Shown here: positions 10,602-21,463 of the stretch, in pieces
Numbering within the stretch: position 1 is the stretch's first letter
How the letters are laid out: each line of letters starts with the position of its first letter
Origin: Isoetes taiwanensis
Lineage: Eukaryota > Streptophyta > Lycopodiopsida > Isoetales > Isoetaceae
Assembly: GCA_021234155.1 (NCBI GenBank)
Contig: JAJEKV010000295.1
Coordinates: forward strand, 62,001-126,000
Reading direction: 5' to 3'
DNA length: 64,000 bases
The notes under the pieces: generated by a model
What the model was told of the DNA's origin: nothing
Seen by the model: only the letters and a program-made list of their open reading frames with translations
Database searches by the model: none
Translations under genes and position numbers: made by a program

Positions 10602-11165
10602 ATGGTGAGGACCCGACAACAGGTTGCTGAGAGCAGTGCCATCAATGCCCATAGACTTGAGGATATTCTCGTCCACTTGAATGAAATTCAGGAGGATGTG
10701 GGCCTAGAGCTCGCCCAACCTGACGGCATCAAAACGTTCAGAAGTAAGCTTCATATTCATGTTCTACTTTCATATTAATCTTTTCATGATCCCCTCATGC
10801 TTCATGCAGAGACCGTGGAGAATGGGGAATTCAGGGAGACCCCTAGGCCTCTTGACTATGCTCCCGGTAGTAGGCCAACCCATAGGGCATTGCTTTGGGA
10901 ATTGAAGAAGTGTATTATCCAGGGCAAGGCTTTGAAGCGTTTGCTAGCTACGGACGTTGTCTAGGAAGGCAACACCCTAAAAGCCTGCTTCGAGGAAATG
11001 TATGCTGCACGGAGGCTGCGAAAGAAGGATCTGATCAGGGATGTCCTAGAGGGGTCTGAGCCAACCCTATGCGATATCTTCGATCACATGATGTGGAGAC
11101 TACCCTGCGGTGTGCCAGATGTAACTGAGGAGGACGTCCGGGCAGAAGCCATGGCAACAGTGTAG
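10602..11165 (+). pseudogene. Small unrecognised two-exon gene between internal arrays, one in-frame stop
   Basis: Exon 1 (10602-10743) starts MVRTRQQVAESSAINAHRLE and ends at a consensus donor (A then GTAAGC). Exon 2 starts at 10810 after TGCAG; the phases match (1 base plus 2). It continues KTVENGEFRETPRPLDY, THRALLWELKKCIIQG, a TAG at 10962-10964, then EGNTLKACFEEMYAARRL and DIFDHMMWRLPCGVPDVTEED to a TAG at 11163. With the internal stop read through, the product would be about 165 residues, charged and mostly helical. I do not recognise the family. Its placement between two same-direction arrays inside the MULE suggests it is part of the element or captured by it. The spliced frame staying open apart from one stop supports a real gene that has recently decayed. 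Confidence 0.55.
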
Positions 11166-11349
11166 GAGGTAGATTCAGAGTGATTCCGAATTGGAATGTC
11201 AGTTTTAAGCCATTGTATTAAGTTTAATGTTTCAAAGCTTATTAAAAGTAATACTTCAATGTTTCGACTATTCCAAGACATATTTCAATGGTTATTCCAA
11301 GACATATGTCAATGGTTAAGGGATATGATAAATAATATATTAACATATT

Positions 11350-11606
11350 CAATCCTGTGATCCCGGAGGATGGGATCACCAGGCAGGCGGACGCGGGATC
11401 CCGGAGGAGGGGATCCTGTTATAACAAGTGTGTGATCCCGGAGGAGGGGATCCCGTTATAACCAGTATGTGATCCCGGAGGACGGGATCATCACGCAGGC
11501 GGATGCGGGATCCCGGAGAACGGGATCACCAGGCTGGCGCACGCGGGATCCCGGAGGAGGGGATCACATTACAGGCGGACGCGGGATCCCGGAGGAGGGG
11601 ATCCCA
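11350..11606 (-). repeat. Internal GGATC array 2
   Basis: About five units closely like array 1 (GATCCCGGAGGACGGGATCA, GGCGGACGCGGGATCCCGGA, and spacers such as GTTATAACAAGTGTG), in the same orientation. Together with array 1 it flanks the small gene as a direct repeat pair. Even the flanking text is shared: TTAACATGTTGAATGCTGTG before array 1 and TTAACATATTCAATCCTGTG before array 2. Confidence 0.85.
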
Positions 11607-12689
11607 CGCACGCTTTTTTTATTAGTTTTTTATCCTATGGTCTAAACTCTAAACATTAAACATTTAACTCAAGGTTCTAAATTATCCTAACATTTAACTC
11701 CTAACAATAAACATTGATAACATTGACAATATTTATAAGTACATAGGTGAATATTGATTTATTTATACCTATTGTTTACAAAACTCTAAACTTGACCTGA
11801 ACAATTAACAAGACAATGAAGCTCATGAGGTGTCAATGAGCATTAAACAACAACAAACTCACGATGCCATTCTCACAACAGGCCCTCCATCTCAACTTGC
11901 TTCCAACTCTTCTTGGTTTCCTTGTCTTCCCTCTTCCCAATTTCTATTAGAGGCTTCAGCCTTACCAAACTATTACCACATTCCTCTTCCCTTTGCATTA
12001 GTGGGGATACATGTTATGGTTACGTTAGAGCACTGTGTGGCCAACATCATCCATTCTTTCAAGCGGCGTGTCGAGTTGTCTCATGAGTGAATCGGTTGCA
12101 ATTAGCATGCACTGGATCTTTTTCTCTGCTTGACATCACTCTAGCAATGACTTCTTGTAAAGATCTCCTTGTCTTATCGGGTTAATCCTTGCCTCCTTTT
12201 GAGAGGGAGACTTCGTCCAAGCTTACAATCTCAACCACATCTTAGGTATGTGGTTTCCTCCCATGAGGGGCCCCATGATCCTCACATGGCCTCAAGTAGT
12301 CCATGCCTCCACAAATTGACCCATATTGAGATCCAAGCACCGTAAAAGATCTTGATCCCCTGTAGTTGCCCAACATTTGCATGACCTTAACTTGGTGCTT
12401 ACATAAGTTTCCCTTGGCTCCCGAGGGGGGCGATCCAAAGCATGCCCAGTTCTTGTGCCCCGTTCACAAAGTATGGTCCTTGCCCTAGAGTGCGTTCACT
12501 TTGCACTACGCCTCACCTTCTTCAAAGTTAGTGAATGTGACTGTTCATCAGCAATCTTCCTTGCACCCAATATTGGCACCTTTGTATTATCTCTTCACGG
12601 GAGGTGTTCACCACAAACCCCGCTTCCTTCATGGACCTAGATGACGGAGAATTATATTCTTGCAAAATCAAAATAGGCTACAAATGATG
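11607..12689 (-). other. Degenerate 3' part of the MULE transposase gene and untranslated sequence
   Basis: No clean frame exists. Minus-strand fragments downstream of the transposase (for example NTSREEIIQRCQYWVQGR at about 12580-12640) look like the C-terminal part of a transposase, but frames break repeatedly. The plus-strand ORFs here (11830-12090, 12455-12640) have no recognisable content and I treat them as chance. Confidence 0.4.
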
Positions 12690-14794
12690 ATTAGAAGTTA
12701 TACGATGTATGCCATATGTGTCTCCCGTTGTTGGTTAGAATGTAGAGGAGCCGGTCAATCCTCCGTCCCTGGAGTGCTCGTTTTGAAATGCCAGGCCTTT
12801 TCAAGGCACAATGCCATGCCTCTATGGCTGCATTAGTCTCTTGGTTGGAGTGAGGGTACATCCTTGTAGCCAATACCCATTGGCAAATGTTTTTGGTCCA
12901 CTCCTTACTCATGTAAGCCGCCAACTTGGGGTGCGAGGATACTTCCTCAATAAGTCCTCCAATTTCCTAGTTGCCTCCCTCCTTCACGCCTCCTATACTC
13001 TTTCACCGTACACATTGTCCCCTAGAGGACCTTACGTCTCCTGTACATAATGTAACCAAGTTCCTTGAACAGATCATTACGTGCCACCTTGTTCTTGATG
13101 TTCTTACGCAACCACTTGATCCAAGCCCTCCTCCGTGCCATATGCAAATTTGCACGGGCACACTAGGAAAAACCTATGAAATTAAACAATGTTAGTACAG
13201 TTATGATTTGCTTCCAAGGATTAGAGTTTGACAAGTTACTTTTTTCACGGCCTTTATCTCATGGGCATCATCTGTAATGATGCAAGAAGTTGCCAATCAG
13301 GATCATCTCGGCATAAGGACTCCTTTAGTGCTTGCATCCACTTTGTTATAGCTCCACTCTTTTGAGAATTGGTAATAACGTAAGCCAATGGTAAACCATT
13401 GGAATACTCATCAAAGGCGAGAAGTGTGAAAAGATAGAACCTGCATTAAACCATACACAATAATCAAATCAACACACAATAAAAGTTGAGGAAGAACCGC
13501 ACCTCTTGTCGTTTGTTTTGAATGTAGAGTCCATGCAAATGGCTTTGTTCTTGCCAAATTTCAACATGGACCCCCTTTGGATTGGAGTCATAACTCCTAA
13601 TTGAAACAAGTCTCCTTGCTCATACATGAACACAGAATCTTGATGTTGTTGAACCCACATGTCAATGCTAGTGGGAAGATCTTCATGTAGCTTCTATGCG
13701 TTACGAACAACTCCCTTTTCAATATTGTACACGTCCCGAATTTTCAACACATCATCCCTACACATGCTTTCCTGTCCATTCACTTCAAGTCTCAACCTCC
13801 ACCTCTCTTCATGCATGTTCATGACACTACGTGGCGTGTGCCATTGGACAAGCTTCTGTCTTACCCATTCCCTCAATTCTTGTGAGATCCAGGGTCCTAG
13901 CTTGAACCTAACTCCAGAGGATGGGTCAACAAACCTACCATGGTAGGGCAAACCTTGGATATTCTTGTGATCAAACCCATAATAAGTGATATATGTGAAA
14001 ATTCTGGAAGGAAATAGAGTTGCCTGATTGTGAAATGGCACTGGCAGCCCCTACGTATGCCCTCTCCCCTCTCAACCCTTTTCCTACGTGTGCCCGGTGG
14101 ACGTGGTCTTTCCTCAACCACATGAGTGTTTGCTGTCTTGTCCTGAGGTCCATATGAACACCAATATCTGTATTGTGCATTACAAGTTAGTTTTGATCTA
14201 CTAGGTATAATCTTAATGACAAGCACCTCAAATGACTTAAAAAAGCAAGAATTATAATCAAACACATAACTGAGCAAACACATAATCTTGGACTCATGAT
14301 TTAAAACAAAAACACATGTATCAAACCAATACCTCTTCAACGTCATATAGGAATCCTTGTAGGGTCTTTTTAACACTCTCTCAGGCACTGAACTTCTTAG
14401 ATAGAAATTGGCAGGTGCTTCACAATTCCTCTGCTCCCCAAGAACGAAATCTTGAACCCGGTCTGTATGGATGTAGCAAGTCCAAACAAGCATCTGGCCA
14501 CCCCCTTGAATATCAGGTACAAAATGCTCTTCAGGATACCAATGTAAGTTGCCATGATCAAACAGGCCATTTGGAGGTGTTTCGGGCTGTATCTCAGCCC
14601 TAAGCTGGAAATAAAAACAAACACAAAATGACAACGCTTGTTTTCGGGCTGTATCTCAGCCCTAAGCTGGAAATAAAAACATTAAACACAAAATGAGAAC
14701 GCTTGTTTAAAGCCCTTGAACTTACCTCTTCTCTCTTCTCCTCTAACTCGTCCATAGCTGCCGCAGCCACAGCCGCATTGGGCTCCTCCTCCAT
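12690..14794 (-). pseudogene. MULE-type transposase gene, degenerate
   Basis: The minus-strand ATG at 14792-14794 begins MEEEPNAAVAAAAMDELEEK, with a donor (GTAAGT) soon after. Further exons carry a FAR1/MULE-like N-terminal domain (CQCHFTIRQLYF, then KNIQGLPYHGRFVDPSSGVR and WISQELREWVRQKL, 13700-14180). The transposase core follows: LKFGKNKAICMDSTFKTND with the first catalytic Asp (about 13510-13560), DEYSNGLPLAYVITNSQ (13360-13430), a damaged second-Asp region near 13270 (ITDDAHEIKAV in a shifted frame), and TNAAIEAWHCALKR with the candidate catalytic Glu (about 12800-12850). At least three frame changes and stops show it is inactive. A duplicated 58-bp piece lies at 14580-14690. This protein would cut and rejoin the element ends in the nucleus. 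Confidence 0.75.
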
Positions 14795-14989
14795 GCCTCG
14801 CTACTTCGACATCAACACGCAACAGGGATGAACCACACTCAGATAGTGATCCCGGAGGGTGGTCTCAAAACGTCCACGTGTTTTCATTGTATTGGTTTGT
14901 CCGTGCATGGGCTGGCAAAATTCAAACTTCGACCACCTGATTAGTCCACGCCGCTATCTCCACCGTCCAAACATTCTCATATTCTGGCT

Positions 14990-15480
14990 GAAGAATTCAA
15001 ACAACACTCAACAAGTTAAATTAATAAACTTGTTAATATATTCAAGCAAGCAATAGACAAGATAAATTACAAGTTATCTTCGAACCATTGCATTTGCATC
15101 CTCATCATACAAATAAGATATGAAATTGATTTGCAACACTTCGACAGCCCAAGCCCGGATCATATCATGTCCTTCGGCTACTGCTGTATTCCCCCTTCAC
15201 AATGATAATCCAATGCAATTCTTCTTTTTCTGTTTATAACCTTCAGTCCGGCCGCTATGCCGGACCGAACGAGCAGCTTGCTATCACATTTCTTAATTCG
15301 GAACTTTGAATCATATTTCCCCCTTTAGGATATGCAAGGTGTCGTTCTTATAATGACCTGCTATGTATATTCAATGGTTTATTAACCATTGCCGTATTTG
15401 CAAATCCCAATCGTGCTTCAAGTGCTTCAAGTGCTTCAAGCACTACCTAAGTGCAATTACAGCATGACATATATTCAACA
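14990..15480 (-). repeat. copia-2 3' LTR (left copy)
   Basis: On the plus strand it begins TGAAGAATTCAAACAAC and ends ATATTCAACA; on the coding strand it starts TGTTGAATATATG. It contains three copies of the 9-bp CAAGTGCTT near 15420. The adjoining TTCCCCCTTCAT (15481-15492) is the complement of the polypurine tract. It is highly similar to the right copy except at two GC-rich patches (about 15140-15195 and 15245-15285). Confidence 0.9.
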
Positions 15481-15485
15481 TTCCC

Positions 15486-16000
15486 CCTTCATGTTGTAAT
15501 CCACACATTTAATCATGCACTTCAACTCGTAAATCTTGTCCTTTGCAAAGGTTTTGTGAGCAAGTCTGCTAGCTGCTTGGCTATGTTAACATATACCAAC
15601 TTTACTATATCCTTTGCAACTATTTCCCTGATAAAATGAAGTTCAAGTTCTATGTGTTTAGATCTTTCATGAAAGACAGGATCTTTCGTCATTGCAATGC
15701 GGCTTTGTTGTCACAAGACAATTCGGTGGCCTTGTTTTGATAGAAACCAAGTTCTATTAGCGACCTTCTTTCCCATATTACTTCTTTGGTAGCTAATACG
15801 GTGAGGCATATTCAGCCTCAAAGACTTGACATGGCTGTAGCATTTTGCTTTTTACATTTTCAACTAACAGGAGCTCCTCCTAAGAATGTTAAATATCCTG
15901 AAGTGGATTTCCTTGTATCTAGATCTCCTCCCCAATCAACGTCACAATAAGCATGCAATTGTAAGTTTTCTGTATCATAGCTAACTCCATGATTCATTGT
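15486..16000 (-). pseudogene. copia-2 RNase H region, degenerate
   Basis: On the minus strand I can read DWGGDLDTRKSTSGYLTFLGG (about 15860-15950, allowing for mismatches), a damaged MSS-A-AEY block, ELSCDNKAAL and, near the LTR, QLADLLTKPLQRTRF. Several stops and frame changes separate these. Order and content match the copia RNase H next to the 3' LTR. Confidence 0.7.
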
Positions 16001-16668
16001 ACCTTTTAAGTATCAAAGACACGTTTAGTTTGCCATCCAATGCTCCTTTCCTAGGTCATTGTTGTATCTGCTCAGCATATTCACCACATAATCAATGTCT
16101 GGCCTAGTACAATTGGCAACATAGGACAAACAACCAATCAATGACATATAAGGTACATTACACATTTCCTCTGGATTCTCAGATCCGTCTTTGGACACAT
16201 TTTTGTTGAGAGCTTGCGACACGGAACTATTGGAGTAGTCTTTGATATTACATTCAGTCATTTTGAACTTTTTAAGCATTCCCTCAATCTGTCCTCTTTG
16301 AGTCAATGTCAGGATTTTGTTCTCCCTATTTCTATGAACTTCTATGCCCAAAAATTTCTTCAACTCACCAAGATCTGACATTTTAAATTTGCTTTTCAGA
16401 ATGTTCTTGCAATGTTCCAAAATATCAATGCCATTAGCTACCATTATATTGTCATCTACATAGAGAGCTATTATGCACCACTCAGCTCCTCTATGAAATT
16501 TGTAAACATTTCCATCATTTTGCAATTTTCCAAAGCCCTGCTCTCTAAGAAAAACATCTATACACCTGTACCATTCCCTTGGGGATTGTTTAAGGCCATA
16601 AACTGCCTTTTTTAATTTCCATACTTTTCCATTTTCTTTTTCAAAACCTGGAGGTATTTTCATATACC

Positions 16669-17121
16669 CCTTTGGTTTGGGTGCATATTCACACAGGGGG
16701 GTGACGTAGGGCAGCGAGAGCCCTCATAATTGTATTTTGCACGTACGAAATCAACACCATATAGTATTCCGCTTGAAATCTTATAGTATTTTGCGAATCT
16801 TGTTACACAGTATAGCAAATTTTGTACTTGCATACCCCACAAATGAGAAACTTTACGTACGGTGTAGATTAAGGAATAAGGGGTGAATATGCCTATCCAA
16901 CAGCTCTCGTTGCCCGAAGTCACCCCCCGTGTGAATATACACCCAAACCAAAGGGGGTTTAAGGGGGATTTTAATTTAAATGTGTTGGACACAATGATTG
17001 TGTTAATTAATGTCAATGGTAGTTATGTGTTGGTTGTTAATGTCAATGGTTGTTATGTGTTGGTTGTTATGTGTTGGGGGATTTAATTTTTATATGTTGG
17101 ATGTTAATGGTTTGTGTTGCT
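16669..17121. repeat. Foldback repeat copy A (partial) inside copia-2
   Basis: It begins at CCCCTTTGGTTTGGGTGCAT and, after a centre, returns as the reverse complement (ACCCAAACCAAAGGGG near 16940-16957). The right arm then runs on through TTAATTTAAATGTGTTGGA to GGTTTGTGTTGC at 17121. The same text occurs at 51618-52204 and 53336-53925. In this copy the outer part of the left arm is missing, so it is truncated at the copia junction. Confidence 0.8.
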
Positions 17122-17414
17122 CCTATCCAGGCTCAGACTCATAGGGGAAGTAGACTGACGACTGGGTCTCAACATAGAGCAGACCGAGATATAACAATGG
17201 CGGGGCTTGCTATAGACAATGGCTGTGACGCTCCCTGAATATATACGGCGCTCCGAACGTATACATACAGGGACTTCCCCCTCCCATGGCAATCAGCTCA
17301 CCATGAGCAGGGCCCTCCGTCTAACTCAGACCATCCGTAGAAAGATGCCCGGGTGAAGGACACGGAGGTGTCATTCGGCCCGCGCATTCAATGGGACTCC
17401 TAAGTCGCGGAAGC

Positions 17415-17750
17415 GTGAATACATGTTAGCACACAGCATAAATCATACATAAATAACCACCACGAAGGGCGCATATAGTGCAGTTTCCCCGCTGGCAACA
17501 CATTTCTTATCATAACTTTTGATCCAGAACTCTGTTTGAGATGATTTTTATTGCGTTAGAAAGCTCTCTCTGAGATCTTTTTGATAGTGTATAATATAGA
17601 TATGTTTGGTTAAGTTATCTATGCTAAAACAACAATTTTTCGGCCGGGTTTGGTAGGCTTTCACATCCTACCAGTTGATTAATACAGGATTGGGCTATTG
17701 GATATTGTTTTATGGCTCATTCCGAAGCTTGCAAAAAATTACCATGCATT
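17415..17750 (+). repeat. Dispersed repeat block D, copy 1
   Basis: The stretch with CATATAGTGCAGTTTCCCC, ACTTTTGATCCAGA, GAAAGCTCTCTC and TTTTTCGGCCGGGTTTGG to CATGCATT recurs, tandemly duplicated, at 52526-53012. It follows a foldback copy both here and there, so block D and the foldback probably move or spread together. Confidence 0.75.
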
Positions 17751-17826
17751 CCTCTCTCTCCCTCTTCTCCCTCCTCTCTCTTCTCTCTCCTCTCTCTCTC
17801 CTCTCCCTTCTCCCCCTTTCTTCTTC
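17751..17826 (+). repeat. CT-rich microsatellite
   Basis: About 76 bp of almost pure C and T (CTCTCTCC and CTTCTCCC runs) forms the right end of the block inserted in copia-2. The apparent Arg/Glu-rich protein on the other strand is an artefact of it. Confidence 0.9.
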
Positions 17827-18332
17827 TAAGTCTGCATTCAAGAAAGCAGTAGTTACATCCATATGATGTACTTCCAAGTCTGCTGCATTTGCAATTGACA
17901 GTAGCATTCTTATGCTATTCATTTTTACCAGAGGAGAAAAAGTTTCTTCATAATCTTGTCCATACCTCTGGGTAAATCCCTGAGCAACCAGCCTTGCTTT
18001 GAATTTTGGTGTTACTCCATCTGCTTGAGTCTTTATCTTGTACAACCATTTGTTACCAACAATATTCTTGTCACTAGGAGTATCTACAACCTCATAAGTG
18101 TTTGTTCTCTCAAATGATTGCATTTCTTCTGCATGGCCTTGACCCGGTTTTGCAATCATGTGAGGTTACTGACTTCATCATAACGCGTTTTAGGTACAGC
18201 TACATCCAAATGCATTAGAATTTTCAACGAGTCCAAGAATCTCACCTTCTTTTTCTTTCAATCTTACGCTCCTACGAGGCATCACGTCCAAGTAGATCAT
18301 GTTGTGTAGCGGCTTCCCCTTAAGCATTTACG

Positions 18333-19388
18333 CTACGTCCTCCTTTTCTTTTTAACAACATTATTTTGTACCTCATCTTGTTGATCTTTGAACTGCTTTG
18401 CGCGCACATTGTCATCGGCAATAACATTATGGTCGGTTGACAATTGTTCATCTTCCTCATCCCAGTCAACTGTAGTTGTTGGCTCAGCCTTTTCTTCTGG
18501 AATATTTGGTACTTCCTCAATCCTGTGGTTATCTGTTTGACCTTGATTGTTGATCCCCGGTAATACCTTGTAGTATTGTTCTTCATCAAATACAACATCC
18601 CTGCTAATTAGAATTTTCCTTTTGCTTGGATCATAAACCCCTGTGTGCCTTCGATTCTTGGTCATATCCAACCGGTATGTAATATAAGCTTTGTCATCAA
18701 GCTTCTTCCTCAACTCATCTGGCACATGAACAAATGCCAGACATCCATAGGCCTTAAGCCTTTCATAGTCTGGTGTTTTGTTAGCCCATAATGTAATTGG
18801 AATTTCTCCTTTGATGCTTAAGGATGGTAACTGGTTTTGCACATGCACTGCTTTGCCTTAATGACTTCTTCCCAAAGGAAATTTGGCAAACCAGAGTATT
18901 TTAGCATACTCCTTACGGCATTGAGAATGGTTCTATTCTTCCTTTCAGCAATCCCATTTTGCTGAGGCGAGAACCTGCATGTCAGTTGCCTCTTAATGCC
19001 ATGTATATTGCAATATTGCTTGAATTCATTAGACATGAACTCTCCTCCCTATATCGACCTTAAGCATTTGATTTTCCTTTCCTGTTTCAACTTGCACCTC
19101 ATTTGCAAATTTTTAAATGCTTCCAATGCTAGGTCTTTTTTGTGCTCAAGCGATAAACTCGGTCATTCGACTATAGTCATCAATAAAGGTCATAAAATAC
19201 CTTTTTCCAAAAATGCTAGTAACATTTAAAGGCCCACACAAATCTGTGTGTATCAGGTCCAGCTTATTCCTTGCCCTTTTTTCTGATTTCTTAAAGGGAA
19301 GTCTACTATGCTTGCCTAAAATGCAGCCCACACATTTAAGCTTCTCATTATCATCAGTTGTGCCCTTGATCAGCCCTTTCTTGATCAT
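18333..19388 (-). pseudogene. copia-2 integrase, broken into several frames
   Basis: Reading minus: CVGCILGKHSRLPFKKSE (end of the HHCC domain), LIHTDLCGPLNVTS with the first catalytic Asp, MTFIDDYSRMTEF (19146-19388), then KQYCNIHGIKRQLTCRFSPQ and QNGIAERKNRTILNAV with the catalytic Glu (18818-19036). The C-terminal region follows (ITLWANKTPDYERLKAYGC, ILISRDVVFDE, 18333-18848). The stretch holding the second Asp, near 19040-19140, lies between open frames and is damaged. Confidence 0.8.
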
Positions 19389-19431
19389 AAGTTTTGTGAG
19401 TTTTAGAGTTTACATGACACATTCTCTCATG

Positions 19432-20936
19432 CTATGTTTTTGTACTTGCACATGTTACAAGGTTAACACTTGGAACATAATGATTTAAGTTTAAACCAAA
19501 TAAATTGCCAATTCTTTTGCCAAGAAACTTGAGTTTATTGTTGAGAAACACTTTACATTCCAATCTCTCAAAGAGAACTTTATACCCAAGATCAACTAAC
19601 TGGCAAACTGAAATCAGATTTCTAACTAAACCTGGAACACAAAGCACATTTTCTAACTTGACAGCCTTCCCTTCAAGATCATACAGTTCAAGCATTCCTG
19701 TATCTTTGATTTCTTGCAAATCACCATTTCCTAGTTGCACATGTCCACTTTTTACTTTCTTGCAATCTTTAAGCAACTTTGCGGATGATGTTACTGTCCT
19801 CTCAGCTCCTGAATCTACAATTATCATATTGTGATCATTCTCATGCATTAAATGACATAATTTAGCATAACTAACCTCATCATCTTCATTTTGCTCGTCC
19901 TCCTCACTTCGAGTCTCATGTGTTAAATTTAATCTTTGGATTATCTTTAGAACTTCCCTTTCCTTTTTGTACAAATGTCCTTTGCCTCGCCTCTAGTTTT
20001 GCCTTTAGCATTACGCCCCTTTTTTTTGGGGACGGTGGAAGCAAAGTGGCCTTTACCATCACAATTGTAACATATAACTTCCTTTCCTGTTTTTGGACAA
20101 TCAGCCCTTAAATGACCATATGCATTGCAATTATAACAAGGTCCAACTTTGTCCCTGCCAGCCTTGCCAAAACCCCTCTTTTCCTTATGTTTACGCATAA
20201 AGCACTTACGCAGCCTTTGTTCGTCTTCATCTTGGCCAAAGCGCCTCTGTTTCAAATTCGGGTTCATTATCATTTGTATTGCATGATCTTTGGTTCTTGC
20301 AATATTCCTTAGAAGAGTAGCCAAGTAAGCATTGTGAGAAACAGATACGGAAATAGCCAAAGAATTGATATTGCTCATTTAATATAACACCGCACCTTCT
20401 AGGTGCGCTACAATGGAATCAAAATTTTCACAAAATTCAGGTTATATTATCTTTCTCATGTAGCTTTAGTTTCCTCAATCTGCTTCTCTAAAACATCAAT
20501 GCGGGATGATGTTTTAACTTCATAATTTGTGACCATGTAGATCCACATTTCACTAGGGCTTAGCCCTCTAAGCTTGAGCTTAATAGCTGTTCCAACCTTA
20601 CAGCAAATGATAGCTTGAGCCTCTTTAATCTTAATTACCTCATTAGTTGACACACTTGAGGTGGTTTGTTGGACCTGCACTTTTCTGCGGCAGACTATAC
20701 TAGCTTCACCACTTCCACCACCGTGGAATCACGTGCTTGAGCTTGAACGGCTCCCCTAGTTGACCCCCGCACCAAAGCATTAGCACTAGATCTCCTGCTT
20801 GCTTTAGGATCAACTAAATACCACGGGTTTTCAAACTCCGTGGACTTCACGGATACTTTGTTTCGGACTTGGAAACCACTTTCCCCTTGAACACCTCAAT
20901 GGCATTGAGCAGATTTGCTCCAAATCTGCTAGACAT
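19432..20936 (-). pseudogene. copia-2 Gag, zinc knuckles and protease
   Basis: From high to low coordinates: a Gag start region (about 20390-20936, with LGLSPSEMW-like text near 20540); two zinc knuckles, CYNCNAYGHLRADC (intact CX2CX4HX4C) and CYNCDGKGHFASTV whose last Cys is replaced (20040-20150); then the protease signature IIVDSGAERTVTSS at about 19805-19835 and a continuation to 19432 ending in HYVPSVNL. At least one stop lies between knuckles and protease. Confidence 0.75.
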
Positions 20937-20959
20937 GATGAATTTTTATAGGATCTGTA

Positions 20960-20971
20960 GCTCTGATACCA
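20960..20971 (-). other. copia-2 primer-binding site
   Basis: On the minus strand this reads TGGTATCAGAGC next to the 5' LTR, matching initiator Met tRNA, as in copia-1. Confidence 0.95.
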
Positions 20972-20972
20972 A

Positions 20973-21463
20973 TGAAGAATTCAAACAACACTCAACAAGT
21001 TAAATTAATAAACTTGTTAATATATTCAAGCAAGCAATAGACAAGATAAATTACAAGTTATCTTCGAACCATTGCATTTGCATCCTCATCATACAAATAA
21101 GATATGAAATTGATTTGCAACACCCGACAAAGCCAAGTGGGATCATATCATGTCCTCAGGCCTCTGGCTGTATTCCCCTTCACAATGATAATCCAATGCA
21201 ATTCTTCTTTTTTTTTTATAACCTTCGGTCCGGCGCTATCTTGGGACCGAACAACGAATTTTGCTATCACATTTCTTAATTCGGAACTTTGAATCATATT
21301 TCCCCCTTTAGGATATGCAAGGTGTCGTTCTTATAATGACCTGCTATGTATATTCAATGGTTTATTAACCATTGCCGTATTTGCAAATCCCAATCGTGCT
21401 TCAAGTGCTTCAAGTGCTTCAAGCACTACCTAAGTGCAATTACAACATGACATATATTCAACG
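20973..21463 (-). repeat. copia-2 5' LTR (right copy)
   Basis: Starts TGAAGAATTC on the plus strand and ends TATTCAACG, where the other copy has TATTCAACA; the last base is changed or the end is slightly eroded. It abuts the GGATC array directly. Confidence 0.85.

Larger units (their letters stand above)
16025..18159 (-). pseudogene. copia-2 reverse transcriptase, split by an insertion
   Basis: The upstream half (17820-18159) has NKWLYKIKTQADG, RLVAQGFTQRYGQDYEE and HHMDVTTAFLNADLEEE, where the frame runs into inserted DNA. The downstream half (16025-16672) resumes at MKIPPGFEKENGKVWKLKKA, then AVYGLKQSPREWY and the active-site LYVDDNIMVAN, and ends in NCTRPDIDYVVNMLSR. The two halves abut perfectly once 16669-17820 is removed mentally, which defines the insertion point inside the palm domain. 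Confidence 0.85.
14990..21463 (-). mobile_element. copia-2: degenerate Ty1/copia retrotransposon, minus orientation
   Basis: Two about 491-bp LTRs (14990-15480 and 20973-21463) flank all copia domains in minus-strand order: primer-binding site, Gag with zinc knuckles, protease, integrase, reverse transcriptase, RNase H. It is distinct from copia-1: the LTRs are unrelated, though the proteins are similar. Stops and frameshifts are common. The reverse transcriptase is split by an inserted block at 16669-17820. The 5-bp flanks (CTGGC left; GCCTC right) do not match, so I see no target duplication. Confidence 0.9.

Noticed and set aside
11830-13195. Plus-strand ORFs over the MULE transposase
   Set aside because: They are antisense to the recognisable minus-strand transposase text.
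16883-17238. Short ORFs rich in NVNG and YVLV in the foldback copies (also at 52029 and 53694)
   Set aside because: They occur in every foldback copy because the DNA is repeated, contain no domain, and vary in end point.
17710-17835. Arg/Glu-rich extension of the copia-2 reverse transcriptase
   Set aside because: It is the CT microsatellite of the inserted block read in frame, not protein.
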